NCBI GenBank assembly: GCA_041393395.1
Contig: JAWKKG010000004.1
Location: 909,163 to 973,162, forward strand
Length of the DNA: 64,000 bases
From: JAGQIB01 sp041393395
GTDB lineage: Bacteria; ARS69
Direction: 5' to 3'
The position numbers and the translations under genes were made by a program. Positions 7,436 through 15,560 of the stretch are shown one piece after another (position 1 is the stretch's first letter; the number at the start of each line of letters is the position of its first letter). Below the pieces are notes generated by a model. It worked only from the letters and a program-made list of their open reading frames with translations, was not told the origin of the DNA and ran no database searches.

Positions 7436-9192
7436 TACCCGAAACGGGCCGTGATCTCCTTGCCGCGGTCGTCGAAGACCCGGACGTCGTCGTGGTGCAG
7501 CTCGCGGTCCTCCCGGATGTCGACCGCCAGGTCGAACCGGTTCTCGAGCTGAGCGATCCGATCGAACCCCTCCTCCAGGAGGAAATCGGCGCGCTTCGGA
7601 TGGACCCGGACCTCGAGCCGCGGCATCAGGCTGTTCCGGCCGACCCGCCGCACGATGCGCTCCACCTTGGCGAGCAACGTCTGCTCGGACAGGACCTGCC
7701 CTGCCCCGCCGCACTCCGGACACTCCACCGAGTAGTACGACGACATCGCGGGGCGCACGCGCTGGCGCGTCATCTCCACGAGGCCGAGCTCGGACACGGG
7801 GAAGGTCTTCGTGCGCGCGCGATCGCGCTTCAGGTTCCGGCGGAGCTCCTCGAGCACGGCCGAGCGATTCTCCTCGGAAGCCATGTCGATGAAATCGATC
7901 ACCACGAGGCCGCCGATGTCCCGCAGGCGCAGCTGCCGCGGGATCTCCTTCGCCGCCTCGAGGTTGCAGCGGAGGATGGTCTCCTCCTGATCCGACTTGC
8001 CCTTGAACCGGCCGGTGTTGATGTCGATCGCGATCAGCGCCTCGGCCTGGTCGATGCAGAGGTAGCCGCCCTTCTTCATCCACACCTTGCGGTGCAGCGT
8101 CTTCTCGAGCTCGGGCTCGATGTCGAACGCGTCGAAGATCGGGATCTCGTCCTCGTAGAGCTCGATGCGGTCCGCGAGGTCCGGCGAGATCGACTCGACG
8201 TACTCCAGGATGCGATCGTACTCCTCCGAGTCGTCCACGATCAGTCGATCGAAGTCGTCCGAGAACACGTCGCGGATGAGGCCGGTGGTGAGGGTCATGT
8301 CCTGGTGGATCAGCGCAGGCGCCGACACCTTGGCCGAGTCGCGCTGGATCTTCTCCCAGGTCTGGTGCAGGTAGCGGATGTCGTTCGCGAACGCCTCCTC
8401 GGGCTCGCCCGAGCCGACGGTTCGCGTGATGACGCCACATCCGTCGGGGCGATGCTTCTTGATGATGTCGCGCAGACGCGAGCGCTCCGAGCGCTCCTCG
8501 ATCTTGCGCGAGACCCCGATGTGATCCATGCCGGGCATGAGCACCACGAAGCGCCCCGGCAACGTGACCTGCGCGGTTACGCGCGGCCCCTTCGTGCCGA
8601 TCGGCTCCTTCATGACCTGCACGAGAAGCTCGTCGCCCTTCTTGATCTGGTCCTCGATCGGGAGTCGCTTGGAGGGCTCCCGATTCCGCGAGCCGCCGCC
8701 GTTCTCCTCGTCGTCGAGATCGAGCGAATCGAGATCGGCGCTGAGATCCGAGACGTGCAGGAACGCGCCCTTCTCGAGGCCGATGTCCAGGAACGCGGCC
8801 TGGATGCCGGGAAGGATCGCGGTGACCTTGCCCTTGAAAACGTCGCCCACGATGCGACGCTGATCGGGCCGCTCGATCATGTACTCGACGAGCTGGCCGT
8901 CCTCGAGCGTGGCGACGCGCGTCTGCCAGCCCTCGGCGTTGACCACGATCTCGCGGTAGGTGTCCCCGGCGCCCGCCGGCTGGCGCTGCTCGGGCGATCC
9001 GCTGGGCCGGCGTCCGCCACGACGCCTTCCACCACCGCCGCTGCTGCCGCTGCCGCCACCGGATCCGCCACTGCCCCGGCCGCGTCCGCCACGACGGCGA
9101 CGCCCGCCTCCTTCTCCCTTGCCGCGCTGCTCCTTGCTGCTGCCCCTCTCGCGGCGCGACTCCTTGGCCGGCGCCTCCACGTTTCGGGCCAT
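7435..9192 (-). CDS. rng: RNase E/G family endoribonuclease with N-terminal RGG-rich region
   Basis: This 585-residue enzyme belongs to the RNase E/G family, which cuts single-stranded RNA in mRNA decay and rRNA processing. After an N-terminal S1-type domain (about 112-215) the catalytic core shows the two metal-binding aspartates Asp390 (AIDINTG) and Asp433 (VIDFID). The zinc-link CPECGG follows at 491-496. Residues 15-65 are a disordered Arg/Gly/Ser-rich stretch with many RGG-like repeats; RNase E disordered regions are normally C-terminal, so this placement is unusual. The ATG at 9192, with GGGAG just upstream, was chosen over longer frames because it lies 10 bp after the nadD stop. The RNase E-type degradosome tail is absent. 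Confidence 0.93.
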   Translation of the reverse strand: MARNVEAPAKESRRERGSSKEQRGKGEGGGRRRRGGRGRGSGGSGGGSGSSGGGGRRRGGRRPSGSPEQRQPAGAGDTYREIVVNAEGWQTRVATLEDGQLVEYMIERPDQRRIVGDVFKGKVTAILPGIQAAFLDIGLEKGAFLHVSDLSADLDSLDLDDEENGGGSRNREPSKRLPIEDQIKKGDELLVQVMKEPIGTKGPRVTAQVTLPGRFVVLMPGMDHIGVSRKIEERSERSRLRDIIKKHRPDGCGVITRTVGSGEPEEAFANDIRYLHQTWEKIQRDSAKVSAPALIHQDMTLTTGLIRDVFSDDFDRLIVDDSEEYDRILEYVESISPDLADRIELYEDEIPIFDAFDIEPELEKTLHRKVWMKKGGYLCIDQAEALIAIDINTGRFKGKSDQEETILRCNLEAAKEIPRQLRLRDIGGLVVIDFIDMASEENRSAVLEELRRNLKRDRARTKTFPVSELGLVEMTRQRVRPAMSSYYSVECPECGGAGQVLSEQTLLAKVERIVRRVGRNSLMPRLEVRVHPKRADFLLEEGFDRIAQLENRFDLAVDIREDRELHHDDVRVFDDRGKEITARFG

Positions 9193-9202
9193 TGGCTCCC
9201 TC

Positions 9203-9784
9203 TCAGGAGCGGTACAGGCCTTCCGACCGGATGTAGCTCTCCACGGAATCCGCCACGAGGTAGCGGATCGTCCTGCCATCGCGCACGCGTCGCCGGATGT
9301 CGGACGACGAGATCTCGATCAGGGGTGTGGAGAGCAGCGTGGCTCGCTCGCGCACGCGCGCCGGGATCTCCCCGTCGCCGCGCCGATCGGCCACCACCAC
9401 GGTCGCTTCCTCGAGCAGGATGTCGGAATCCTTCCAGGTCTCGAGGTCTCGGGCCGAGTCCGCTCCCATCAACAGGTAAGTGTCCGTTCCCTCCGGCGAT
9501 TCCGCGCGAAGGGTCCGGAGCGTGTCCACGGTGTACGAAGGTCCTTCCCGACGCAGCTCGAGATCCGACACCGCAAAGTGCGGGTTGCCCTCGGTGGCCA
9601 GGCAGGTCATGCGAAAACGATGTTCGGGTTCGGTGGCGACCGGTCCCTTGTGCGGCGGGATCCGGGCGGGCACGAACAGGACGCGATCCAGGCGCAGGAG
9701 ACAGCGCGCCAGCTCGGCCACGATGAGGTGGCCGAGGTGGATCGGGTCGAACGTGCCGCCGAAGATCCCGAGACGGAAGCTCAC
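9203..9784 (-). CDS. nadD: Nicotinate-nucleotide adenylyltransferase (NadD)
   Basis: NadD joins nicotinate mononucleotide to AMP in NAD synthesis. The 193-residue protein opens with GGTFDPIHLGHL (residues 9-20), the nucleotidyltransferase GxFxPxHxGH motif, and carries the C-terminal ISSSDIRRRV motif that binds the triphosphate. Between them PARIPPHKG and LLMGADSARDLETW are typical NadD blocks. The GTG start at 9784 overlaps the bamD-like stop as GTGA. Gene order bamD-nadD-rng is all on one strand and tightly packed. Confidence 0.97.
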   Translation of the reverse strand: MSFRLGIFGGTFDPIHLGHLIVAELARCLLRLDRVLFVPARIPPHKGPVATEPEHRFRMTCLATEGNPHFAVSDLELRREGPSYTVDTLRTLRAESPEGTDTYLLMGADSARDLETWKDSDILLEEATVVVADRRGDGEIPARVRERATLLSTPLIEISSSDIRRRVRDGRTIRYLVADSVESYIRSEGLYRS

Positions 9785-10560
9785 GAATCGCCTCCGTTCC
9801 GATCGAGACCGGCGACGGTGAGGGCGTCGAGCGTCTCCCGCGCCGCGGTCGCTTCGTCGCTCCCGGGCCAGTCCCGGAGCACGCGCCGCAGATAGGGTTC
9901 CGCCCGCTCGTCCTCGCCTCGTTCTTTCAGGATCTCCCCGATCCGCAGACAGGCCGGGGCGGCCCACACGGTGTCGGGGTAGGTGTCCAGGACGTACTGG
10001 TACTGGATGTAGGCCGAACGCCGCCGATCCTGCTTCTCGTAGAAGCGCCCCGCGTCGAACTCGCGGTGCGCGAGTCGGTCGCGACACTCGGATCGCGCCT
10101 CCTCCACTTCGCCGAGAAAGCGGCTTTCGGGAAAGTCCCGACGGAAGTCGTCGAAGAGCGTGAGCGCTCGCTGGGTTTCCGTCTGATCGCGGTTGTACGG
10201 GTGGCTCGATTCGAAGGCGCACTTCGCGATCTTGAAGCGCGCCTCCTCGACCCAGGCCGACGCCGGAAAGTCCTCCACGACGTCGGTGAAGTAGCTGCTC
10301 GCGAGCACGTATTCGCCGAGGCCGAACTTCGCGTCGCCGAGTCGCAGCTTGGCGATCGGCGTGCCGGCGTTGCCGGGGTAGGTGCGCAGGAAGAACTCGA
10401 GCGTCTCGGCCGCGTCGTAGAACTTGCCGCGATCGAGCTTCGCCTGCGCGTGCGCGAGCATCTCCTCGGGCGTGGCATCGACGGGAACGCCGCTGCCGGC
10501 GCAGCCGGACATCAGCAATCCCGCGGCCAGGACGGCCGCTCTCGTGAGACCCGTTCGCAT
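9781..10560 (-). CDS. bamD: BamD-like outer membrane assembly lipoprotein
   Basis: A 259-residue TPR lipoprotein of the BamD/YfiO family, which helps BamA insert beta-barrels into the outer membrane. The signal peptide ends in the lipobox LMSGC (Cys20). TPR-like helical repeats follow from about residue 35 to 250, including the typical FFLRTYPGN, VEDFPASAWVEEARFKIA and YQYVLDTYPDT phrases. The ATG at 10560 directly precedes the signal peptide. It lies 16 bp after a PorV-like barrel gene and overlaps nadD, consistent with an envelope-biogenesis operon. A generic TPR lipoprotein is the alternative. Confidence 0.85.
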   Translation of the reverse strand: MRTGLTRAAVLAAGLLMSGCAGSGVPVDATPEEMLAHAQAKLDRGKFYDAAETLEFFLRTYPGNAGTPIAKLRLGDAKFGLGEYVLASSYFTDVVEDFPASAWVEEARFKIAKCAFESSHPYNRDQTETQRALTLFDDFRRDFPESRFLGEVEEARSECRDRLAHREFDAGRFYEKQDRRRSAYIQYQYVLDTYPDTVWAAPACLRIGEILKERGEDERAEPYLRRVLRDWPGSDEATAARETLDALTVAGLDRNGGDS

Positions 10561-10576
10561 CTTCCCTCGCGCGGCC

Positions 10577-12148
10577 CTACTGGCCGACTTCGCGATTCGA
10601 AAAGAAGATCGCCGCGAGTCCGGCGACGATGCCGCCGACGATGGCCGGTTCCACGAGCGGATGCATCTTCTTCGCTCCGACCTCGTTCCCTCCGGACGCG
10701 GGCGGGTAGCCCTCCGACGTCGGGACGAGATCCGCGGCCACGAGCTCCGCGCGAGCCGCCGTTCCGGTACCGGTCCACCGATCGTCGGCGGCATCCGGGT
10801 CCCGGAGCGTGAACAGAAGATCCACTCTCGCAGCCCGATCGACGGACTTCGGACCGATCCACCGATCACGCCGTGTTCGCGTGATCTCGTAGACCGACTC
10901 GCGCACGTCGATGCGGAGCCACGGGGAATCGGGGGCGCCGTATCCCTGCGCCTCCATCGCCTCGGCCGCCCGCGCCGCGACGTCGGGGTCCTCGATGGGC
11001 GGCAACTCCGCCACCGGGTCCTTCGCCACGGCCGCGATCCCGAGATTCCGCAGATGCGCGACGACTGCGTCCGTCACCGTGGACGCCGCCGCGTGCTCCT
11101 GCCGGACCTGCACCACGACCGTGTCACGCACGTCGCGGGGGAAGTCGGCCAGTCCTCGCTCGATCGCTTCCTCCAAGACCTCCGAATAGAACTCGCGCGG
11201 GCTGCGCGCCGCCGCCGTCTCCGGCTCCGACGTCGCGCCGAACGCCCAGCGCAAACCGATCCGGTGACTGGGATTCAGATCCCCGTCCCGGAACGAATAA
11301 TCCAGGGTGACATCAGGGCGCGGCTTCAGCCCGAATCCGACCGCCCACGCGGCGTGAGCCTGGTCGGCCTCCCCCCCGATGCGCCCTCCGGCCCGCAGCA
11401 GGACTTGCTGGCCCAGAGCGTACTCTCCCCCCAGCCGTGCTTCGCTAGCTTGCCCGTTCGGGAACACCGAGTCGAGCCCGAAACGCACCGAACCCACGGT
11501 TCCTCCGACTCCCAGCGCGACCTCGGTCGGCAGCTGCTCGTCGTGCCCGGCGACGTAGCCGACCGCCGAGCCCGCGTCACGCACCGCCGCCGCCAGATTC
11601 CACCCCCGGCTCCAGCGGAAGTTCAGACCACCGTCGAACGCGAATCCGGTCGCCGTGTCGCCGGCCAGGGAGCTCCGGAGCATCCGGGTGCCGAGGCCGG
11701 CACTGACGCCCGACCCGAGCGGCACTCCGATCCCCGCGTCCACGGCCAGGTCGGTCTGGCCGATCGCGGCCTCCCCCGTGACGTTCGTGAAGTCGTCCAC
11801 TCCGAGGGCGCGCACGCCGAGCGCAAAGGAGCCGGCCCGCAGGCCGGATCCGCCGAGCGGGAACTGGGCGGTCAGGTTCCCGGACTGGACGTCGGCGAGC
11901 CAGTTGAAGCCGCTCGCCGCGACCTCGCCGTGCGGATTGCGCGCCAGCAGGGCCGGGTTCCAGATCAGCGCATCCGTGCCGTCCGCGATCGCGGTGCCCG
12001 CGCGGCCCAACGCCTCGAGTCGCGGCCCCGTACCGAGGGTCAGGAAGGAGAACCCGACGGTCGACGGATCGTCGGCCGCGGCGGCCGAGGAAAGCCCCAG
12101 GAGTACGAGCCCGGCCGCCCCCAGCGGGATCCTGCTCATGCCCCTCAC
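10577..12148 (-). CDS. PorV/UPF0164-like barrel with extra C-terminal domain
   Basis: A 523-residue exported protein. Residues 1-26 form a signal peptide. About 30-320 resemble the PorV/UPF0164 outer-membrane barrel family (GRAGTAIADGTDALIWNPA is the family's hallmark opening, followed by strand-rich repeats ending near LRWAFG). The remaining 200 residues are a separate domain that I do not recognise, ending in a hydrophobic stretch (about 500-516) that could be a membrane helix. The start may be GTG 12148, overlapping the upstream stop as GTGA, or ATG 12139. It sits after a sorting-domain protein and before bamD, which suggests work at the outer membrane. PorV in Bacteroidota shuttles type IX cargo; a similar role here is inference. 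Confidence 0.7.
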   Translation of the reverse strand: MRGMSRIPLGAAGLVLLGLSSAAAADDPSTVGFSFLTLGTGPRLEALGRAGTAIADGTDALIWNPALLARNPHGEVAASGFNWLADVQSGNLTAQFPLGGSGLRAGSFALGVRALGVDDFTNVTGEAAIGQTDLAVDAGIGVPLGSGVSAGLGTRMLRSSLAGDTATGFAFDGGLNFRWSRGWNLAAAVRDAGSAVGYVAGHDEQLPTEVALGVGGTVGSVRFGLDSVFPNGQASEARLGGEYALGQQVLLRAGGRIGGEADQAHAAWAVGFGLKPRPDVTLDYSFRDGDLNPSHRIGLRWAFGATSEPETAAARSPREFYSEVLEEAIERGLADFPRDVRDTVVVQVRQEHAAASTVTDAVVAHLRNLGIAAVAKDPVAELPPIEDPDVAARAAEAMEAQGYGAPDSPWLRIDVRESVYEITRTRRDRWIGPKSVDRAARVDLLFTLRDPDAADDRWTGTGTAARAELVAADLVPTSEGYPPASGGNEVGAKKMHPLVEPAIVGGIVAGLAAIFFSNREVGQ

Positions 12149-13800
12149 GCGCCACCTCCCCGCTTCACGGCGACCTTTCGGATCTCTTCGAGTCCATCGA
12201 CGGTCACCCGGAGGAAGTACACCCCCGACGCGACCGTCGCTCCCGATTCCGAGTGCCCATCCCAGAGAACCTGTCCGTTGCCCTGGAGACGACGCACGAG
12301 ATTGCCGGCGAGATTGAAGATCCGCACGTCCACGACGGAGGTGGCGGACTCGCCGATGATCGCCACTCGATCCCCCGTTTCCGGGTCGAACACGTTCCGA
12401 TCGAGGCCGACGAGCTTGCCCCCCGGGCCCCGGTCCTCGAGCGTCACCGTGACCGAGTCGGTCGCCGCCACGAAATCCGTGTCGCCGTGGACGAGCACGA
12501 GCGAGGCGCCCGGCGTCCGCGTGTTCGAGGGCGTGACGTCGTAGATGATGCGGTACACCCCGGGCGACGTTTCCACGACCGACTCCCGCCCGGCGCTCCA
12601 GCCGCTGTCCAGCGCGGAGAAGTCCGCGCTCACGTCGAGGCCCGAGCGATTCCAGTAGGTCCGCAGGGTGATCCGCCCGCCGTCCGGCACGGGATCGCCG
12701 CTGACGACGACGGTCGAGTCCGCCACCGGGAACGGCGTGTCGTACCCCACGGTGTACGTGACCTCCGCGACGTGTCCGGCCGCATCCTCGGCACGCACCG
12801 TCACGTCGCGCGAGGACGGCACGGGCGCGGAGTCCGCGATCGTGAACTCCCAGGTCACCGAGTCGGCCGGCACTCCGCTCGAGAAACTCGGCGCGAAGAA
12901 CGAACCGCCATCCACGCTCGCCAGCACCGACACCACGACGTCGTTGTCGGCGGAGGTGCCGGCGATCACCACGGGGAACGCGTCGACGTAGATCGGCGCG
13001 GGGCTGTCGTCCCCGAACGTCGGCCCGTCGTGATCCAGGAGGAAGGAGCGCTCCACGGTCGCCGCGTTGCCGGCGAGGTCAGCGGCATGAGCGCGCAACG
13101 TGTAGCGGCCGGACGCACGCGGCGCCCCGGTGGAAGTCAGCCCGTCCCAGACCAGCACGGTGTCGACGGCGCCGGCGAGAACTCCGAGCGTGTCCACCGC
13201 CACGAGCGCCGCGTTCAGCACCGAGACCGTGGTGCGATCGTCTGTCCCGCCCTGGACCTCGACCGGGACGTTCAGCTCGTTGTCCGGCGGAGGCAACGTC
13301 GGGTCGAACGGATTCGGCGCGATCGCGCCGAACGTCACGACCGGAGCCACCTGGTCCGAGACGCACACGACCCGTTCCGTGACGGGGCCGGTGCCGTCGT
13401 TCAGCGTCACGTCGAAACCGTACTCCCCGTCGGCGAGGAGCGCGCCCGGATCCCAGACCACGGCCACGGCCACGTCCACCGGAAGACGCGAGGGCGCGAT
13501 CAGCGAATCCACCACGACCGCGTCCGTGAGGCGGACGATCTCGGCGAGGACGTCCAGCGAGTCCGCGGCGGCGTCACTCCGGGGCGCGAACTGCAGGGTG
13601 GCCGTGTCCTGGATCCCATCGCCGTTCGGGCTGACGTGCCCCGGCCGCACCTCCAGATCCTCGGCCGACGGGGTCGCGCCCGCCGGCGAAAACGCCGCCA
13701 GCGCCAGGATCAGGCCACCGGCGACCCCTTCAAGTGCACGCGAGCGGCAGCCGATGATGCGGGAGAACCTGAAGTCGCGGAGGCGATCGATGCCGAACAC
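12145..13800 (-). CDS. Exported protein with C-terminal FlgD-Ig type sorting domain
   Basis: A large surface or extracellular protein of about 551 residues. After a signal peptide, VRPGHVSPNGDGIQD matches the SPNGDGxxD motif of gliding-type/CHU_C modules, followed by Ig/FN3-like beta domains. The last 75 residues (VDVRIFNLAGNLVRRL, then GATVASGVYFLRV) form a FlgD-Ig type fold, like the type A C-terminal signals of type IX secretion cargo. The start is uncertain: GTG 13800 is the only reasonable in-frame codon before the signal peptide and would overlap the divergent gene at 13790 by 11 bp. Its stop overlaps the PorV-like gene, a suggestive cargo-shuttle pairing. Confidence 0.72.
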   Translation of the reverse strand: MFGIDRLRDFRFSRIIGCRSRALEGVAGGLILALAAFSPAGATPSAEDLEVRPGHVSPNGDGIQDTATLQFAPRSDAAADSLDVLAEIVRLTDAVVVDSLIAPSRLPVDVAVAVVWDPGALLADGEYGFDVTLNDGTGPVTERVVCVSDQVAPVVTFGAIAPNPFDPTLPPPDNELNVPVEVQGGTDDRTTVSVLNAALVAVDTLGVLAGAVDTVLVWDGLTSTGAPRASGRYTLRAHAADLAGNAATVERSFLLDHDGPTFGDDSPAPIYVDAFPVVIAGTSADNDVVVSVLASVDGGSFFAPSFSSGVPADSVTWEFTIADSAPVPSSRDVTVRAEDAAGHVAEVTYTVGYDTPFPVADSTVVVSGDPVPDGGRITLRTYWNRSGLDVSADFSALDSGWSAGRESVVETSPGVYRIIYDVTPSNTRTPGASLVLVHGDTDFVAATDSVTVTLEDRGPGGKLVGLDRNVFDPETGDRVAIIGESATSVVDVRIFNLAGNLVRRLQGNGQVLWDGHSESGATVASGVYFLRVTVDGLEEIRKVAVKRGGGA

Positions 13801-14227
13801 CCGGGAGATCCTCGACCAGATGTTCGTGAACCTGGTCAAGGTGAAGCTCGACGAGGACGTCCTCGAAAAGATGATTCCGGTCGTGGACGGCCTGCTCGAG
13901 CGGCTCCGCGGCGGACTGAACCTGGAATCCGAGCAGTCCTGGAACCGCCTGCGCATTGCGCTGGCCGGCATGCTCGCCCACGGCTGGGCGCTGGGCATGA
14001 ATCCGTTCAACAGCCCCAATCGCCACGTGGACGGCGACGGCGTGGAAGTGCGCGTCTCGCGGGACATCCTCGTCCCCATCGAAGTGCTCAAGTCTCTCCG
14101 TTACGTCAAAAGGGATGACCGGGGCCGTATCGAGAAGGCTCTGTTCGAGCCGAGTTCCGAGGTCCGCATCAAGGAGCAGATCGACATCATGCTCCGCGAG
14201 ATCGAGGACAAGCACTGGAAAGAATAG
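13790..14227 (+). CDS. Uncharacterised 145-residue cytoplasmic protein
   Basis: I do not recognise this protein. It has no signal peptide or membrane helix, is predicted largely helical and charged, and ends in a Lys/Glu-rich helix (IDIMLREIEDKHWKE). The ATG at 13790 has GGAGG 7 bases upstream; an in-frame ATG at 13757 lacks a ribosome site. The gene starts head-to-head with the sorting-domain gene, overlapping its putative start, and ends 45 bp before the converging membrane-protein gene. The biased, well-ordered amino acid composition (normal Leu/Val/Glu periodicity, aromatic residues) argues that it is real and not an antisense shadow of its neighbour. Confidence 0.72.
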   Translation: MPNTREILDQMFVNLVKVKLDEDVLEKMIPVVDGLLERLRGGLNLESEQSWNRLRIALAGMLAHGWALGMNPFNSPNRHVDGDGVEVRVSRDILVPIEVLKSLRYVKRDDRGRIEKALFEPSSEVRIKEQIDIMLREIEDKHWKE

Positions 14228-14239
14228 CCGGGATTCCGC

Positions 14240-14259
14240 GAGCCGTCAGGCGTCGGCTC
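14240..14259. terminator. Hairpin between convergent genes
   Basis: GAGCCG (14240-14245) pairs with CGGCTC (14254-14259) around an 8-nt loop in the 45-bp gap between the plus gene ending 14227 and the minus gene ending 14273. Symmetry allows action on both strands, but there is no T run, so it is only a candidate bidirectional terminator. Confidence 0.35.
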
Positions 14260-14272
14260 TCCCCCCGGTTCC

Positions 14273-14680
14273 CTACCAGTTCGGATCTCCCGTCTCGACC
14301 TTGAAGTCGCCCTCGTCCCTCTCGAGGGCCTGGCCCGTCCCCGGCGCGATGATCAGGTAGCGATCCCCCTGGACCGCCATCCCGAACTTCAGACCGGTGA
14401 TCGGGCAATCGAACGACATTTCCCGGTGCGAGTCGTCCAGGAAGGGACGCAACTCGGAGAGCTCCCGCGCGAACTCGCCGTGCCTCACGAGATACTGCTG
14501 CTGCGCCGCGGACAGCGCCAGCATTCGCTCCTGACAGTCATTGATGCGCGCGGCCTCGCGGGCCCGCACTCCCATCGTCGTCAGGAGAAAGAAAATCAGG
14601 GCGATCGCCAGCAGGATCACCAGCAGGTCGAGGAACCAGACCCTCTCGCCACGAATCTCGGTTTCTTCGGTGAATCCCAT
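14273..14680 (-). CDS. Small single-pass membrane protein, unknown function
   Basis: A 135-residue protein with a short charged N-terminus, one strong membrane helix (about residues 16-38, LDLLVILLAIALIFFLL) and a C-terminal domain of about 95 residues. The layout (short N-tail, helix, then an amphipathic helix with the phrase REAARINDCQERMLALSAAQ) recalls pseudopilin-like proteins, but there is no prepilin peptidase site, so I do not assign it. The ATG at 14680 has GAGAGGA upstream, and a promoter with 17-bp spacing lies at 14810-14838, giving a leader of about 120 nt. It is a single-gene unit facing a divergent gene. Confidence 0.7.
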   Translation of the reverse strand: MGFTEETEIRGERVWFLDLLVILLAIALIFFLLTTMGVRAREAARINDCQERMLALSAAQQQYLVRHGEFARELSELRPFLDDSHREMSFDCPITGLKFGMAVQGDRYLIIAPGTGQALERDEGDFKVETGDPNW

Positions 14681-14809
14681 TCGGTCCTCTCCGGGTCGCT
14701 CGGTCCGGTCGCACCGGTCCGGTCGGTCGCTCCTCCGGGTCGCCCCGCCGGGGGCGCACGGGACGGGCGAACGAACCGGGATCCGGGCGGTGCGGTGAGT
14801 TGCGGATCG

Positions 14810-14838
14810 ATCCTAGAACCGGGGATCCCCACCGTCAA
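14810..14838 (-). promoter_or_regulatory. Sigma70-type promoter for the 135-residue membrane protein
   Basis: TTGACG (14838-14833), 17 bp, TAGGAT (14815-14810) on the minus strand. It forms half of a divergent promoter region (14681-15011) whose other half is at 14938-14966. Apart from these two promoters I see nothing in this 331-bp gap. Confidence 0.55.
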
Positions 14839-14937
14839 GAGTCGCCCGGAAACACCCTCGCGCCCTCCGGGGACGACCGTCGAGCGTCGGCGCGAACCGG
14901 ATCGGCCCGGAGCCGACCGCGCCGGTCCCGACGCCGC

Positions 14938-14966
14938 TTGACCGGCCCGTTTCCCTTTCCTAGCAT
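14938..14966 (+). promoter_or_regulatory. Sigma70-type promoter for the gene at 15012
   Basis: TTGACC (14938-14943), 17 bp, TAGCAT (14961-14966) on the plus strand. The predicted start near 14973 leaves a leader of about 39 nt with GGAGGG before the ATG. Confidence 0.6.
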
Positions 14967-15011
14967 CGAAGTGTCCATCCCGCGCCGTTCCCCGGTTCCG
15001 GAGGGTCCACG

Positions 15012-15560
15012 ATGCGCTTCCTCCTCGCCCTCGGCCTCGTCCTGCTGCTGACGCTCTCGAACGAAACCCGCGCCGCGGAGCCCTACGGCGGCTCCGGAGG
15101 CGGCATCGCGAAGCCTCCGCCGACCAGCGGTCGCGACCCGGGCAGCCGCAGCCCCGCCCACGACGTCCGCCCCGAGTTCACGATCGAAGGCGTCGTGTCC
15201 GCGGCCGACGGCACCCCGGTCGCGGGCGCCCACGTGAAGCTGTTCGCGGGAGGCGCGCTCATGGCCACGGCAAACTCGGCCAGCGACGGCAGCTTCCGGA
15301 TTCTCGAGCTCCCCGAGTGGGATCGCGACGCCCGGGTCGATCTGTGGGTGGAAGGTCCGCTGCCGGATCGCCACGTGCCGGTCGACGTTTCCCTCGGAGC
15401 GAATCCGGACGACCCGCTGCGGTCGCCCTGCCAGCCTCGCGTCACGCTTCGGAGCGGTTCCGTGAACGTCGCGGTCCGATTGCTGACCGAGCGGGAGATG
15501 CTGGCGTCGCTGAAGGCGAGCGGTTGCCTGAAGTCGGCGGCGAGTCGGAGCGTCCCGTAA
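15012..15560 (+). CDS. Exported protein with carboxypeptidase-regulatory-like domain
   Basis: A 182-residue protein with a signal peptide (residues 1-21, cleavage near TRAAE) and a Gly/Pro-rich linker. A single beta-sandwich domain of the carboxypeptidase regulatory type follows at about 54-155; VSAADGTPVAGAHVKLFAGG is the usual opening of that fold. The C-terminal 30 residues are helical with one Cys. The ATG has GGAGGG 7 bases upstream and its own promoter at 14938-14966. Its last 119 bp overlap, tail to tail, the 3' end of the rhomboid gene on the other strand. A role in binding or scaffolding at the envelope is inference; no enzyme domain is present. Confidence 0.8.
   Translation: MRFLLALGLVLLLTLSNETRAAEPYGGSGGGIAKPPPTSGRDPGSRSPAHDVRPEFTIEGVVSAADGTPVAGAHVKLFAGGALMATANSASDGSFRILELPEWDRDARVDLWVEGPLPDRHVPVDVSLGANPDDPLRSPCQPRVTLRSGSVNVAVRLLTEREMLASLKASGCLKSAASRSVP

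Noticed and set aside
9000..9150. A tandem DNA repeat in the rng 5' region
   Set aside because: The repeats are codon-level Arg/Gly/Ser low complexity without a fixed DNA unit.
6949..9726. A 925-codon plus-strand open frame
   Set aside because: It is antisense to rplU, rng and nadD, all unmistakable genes.
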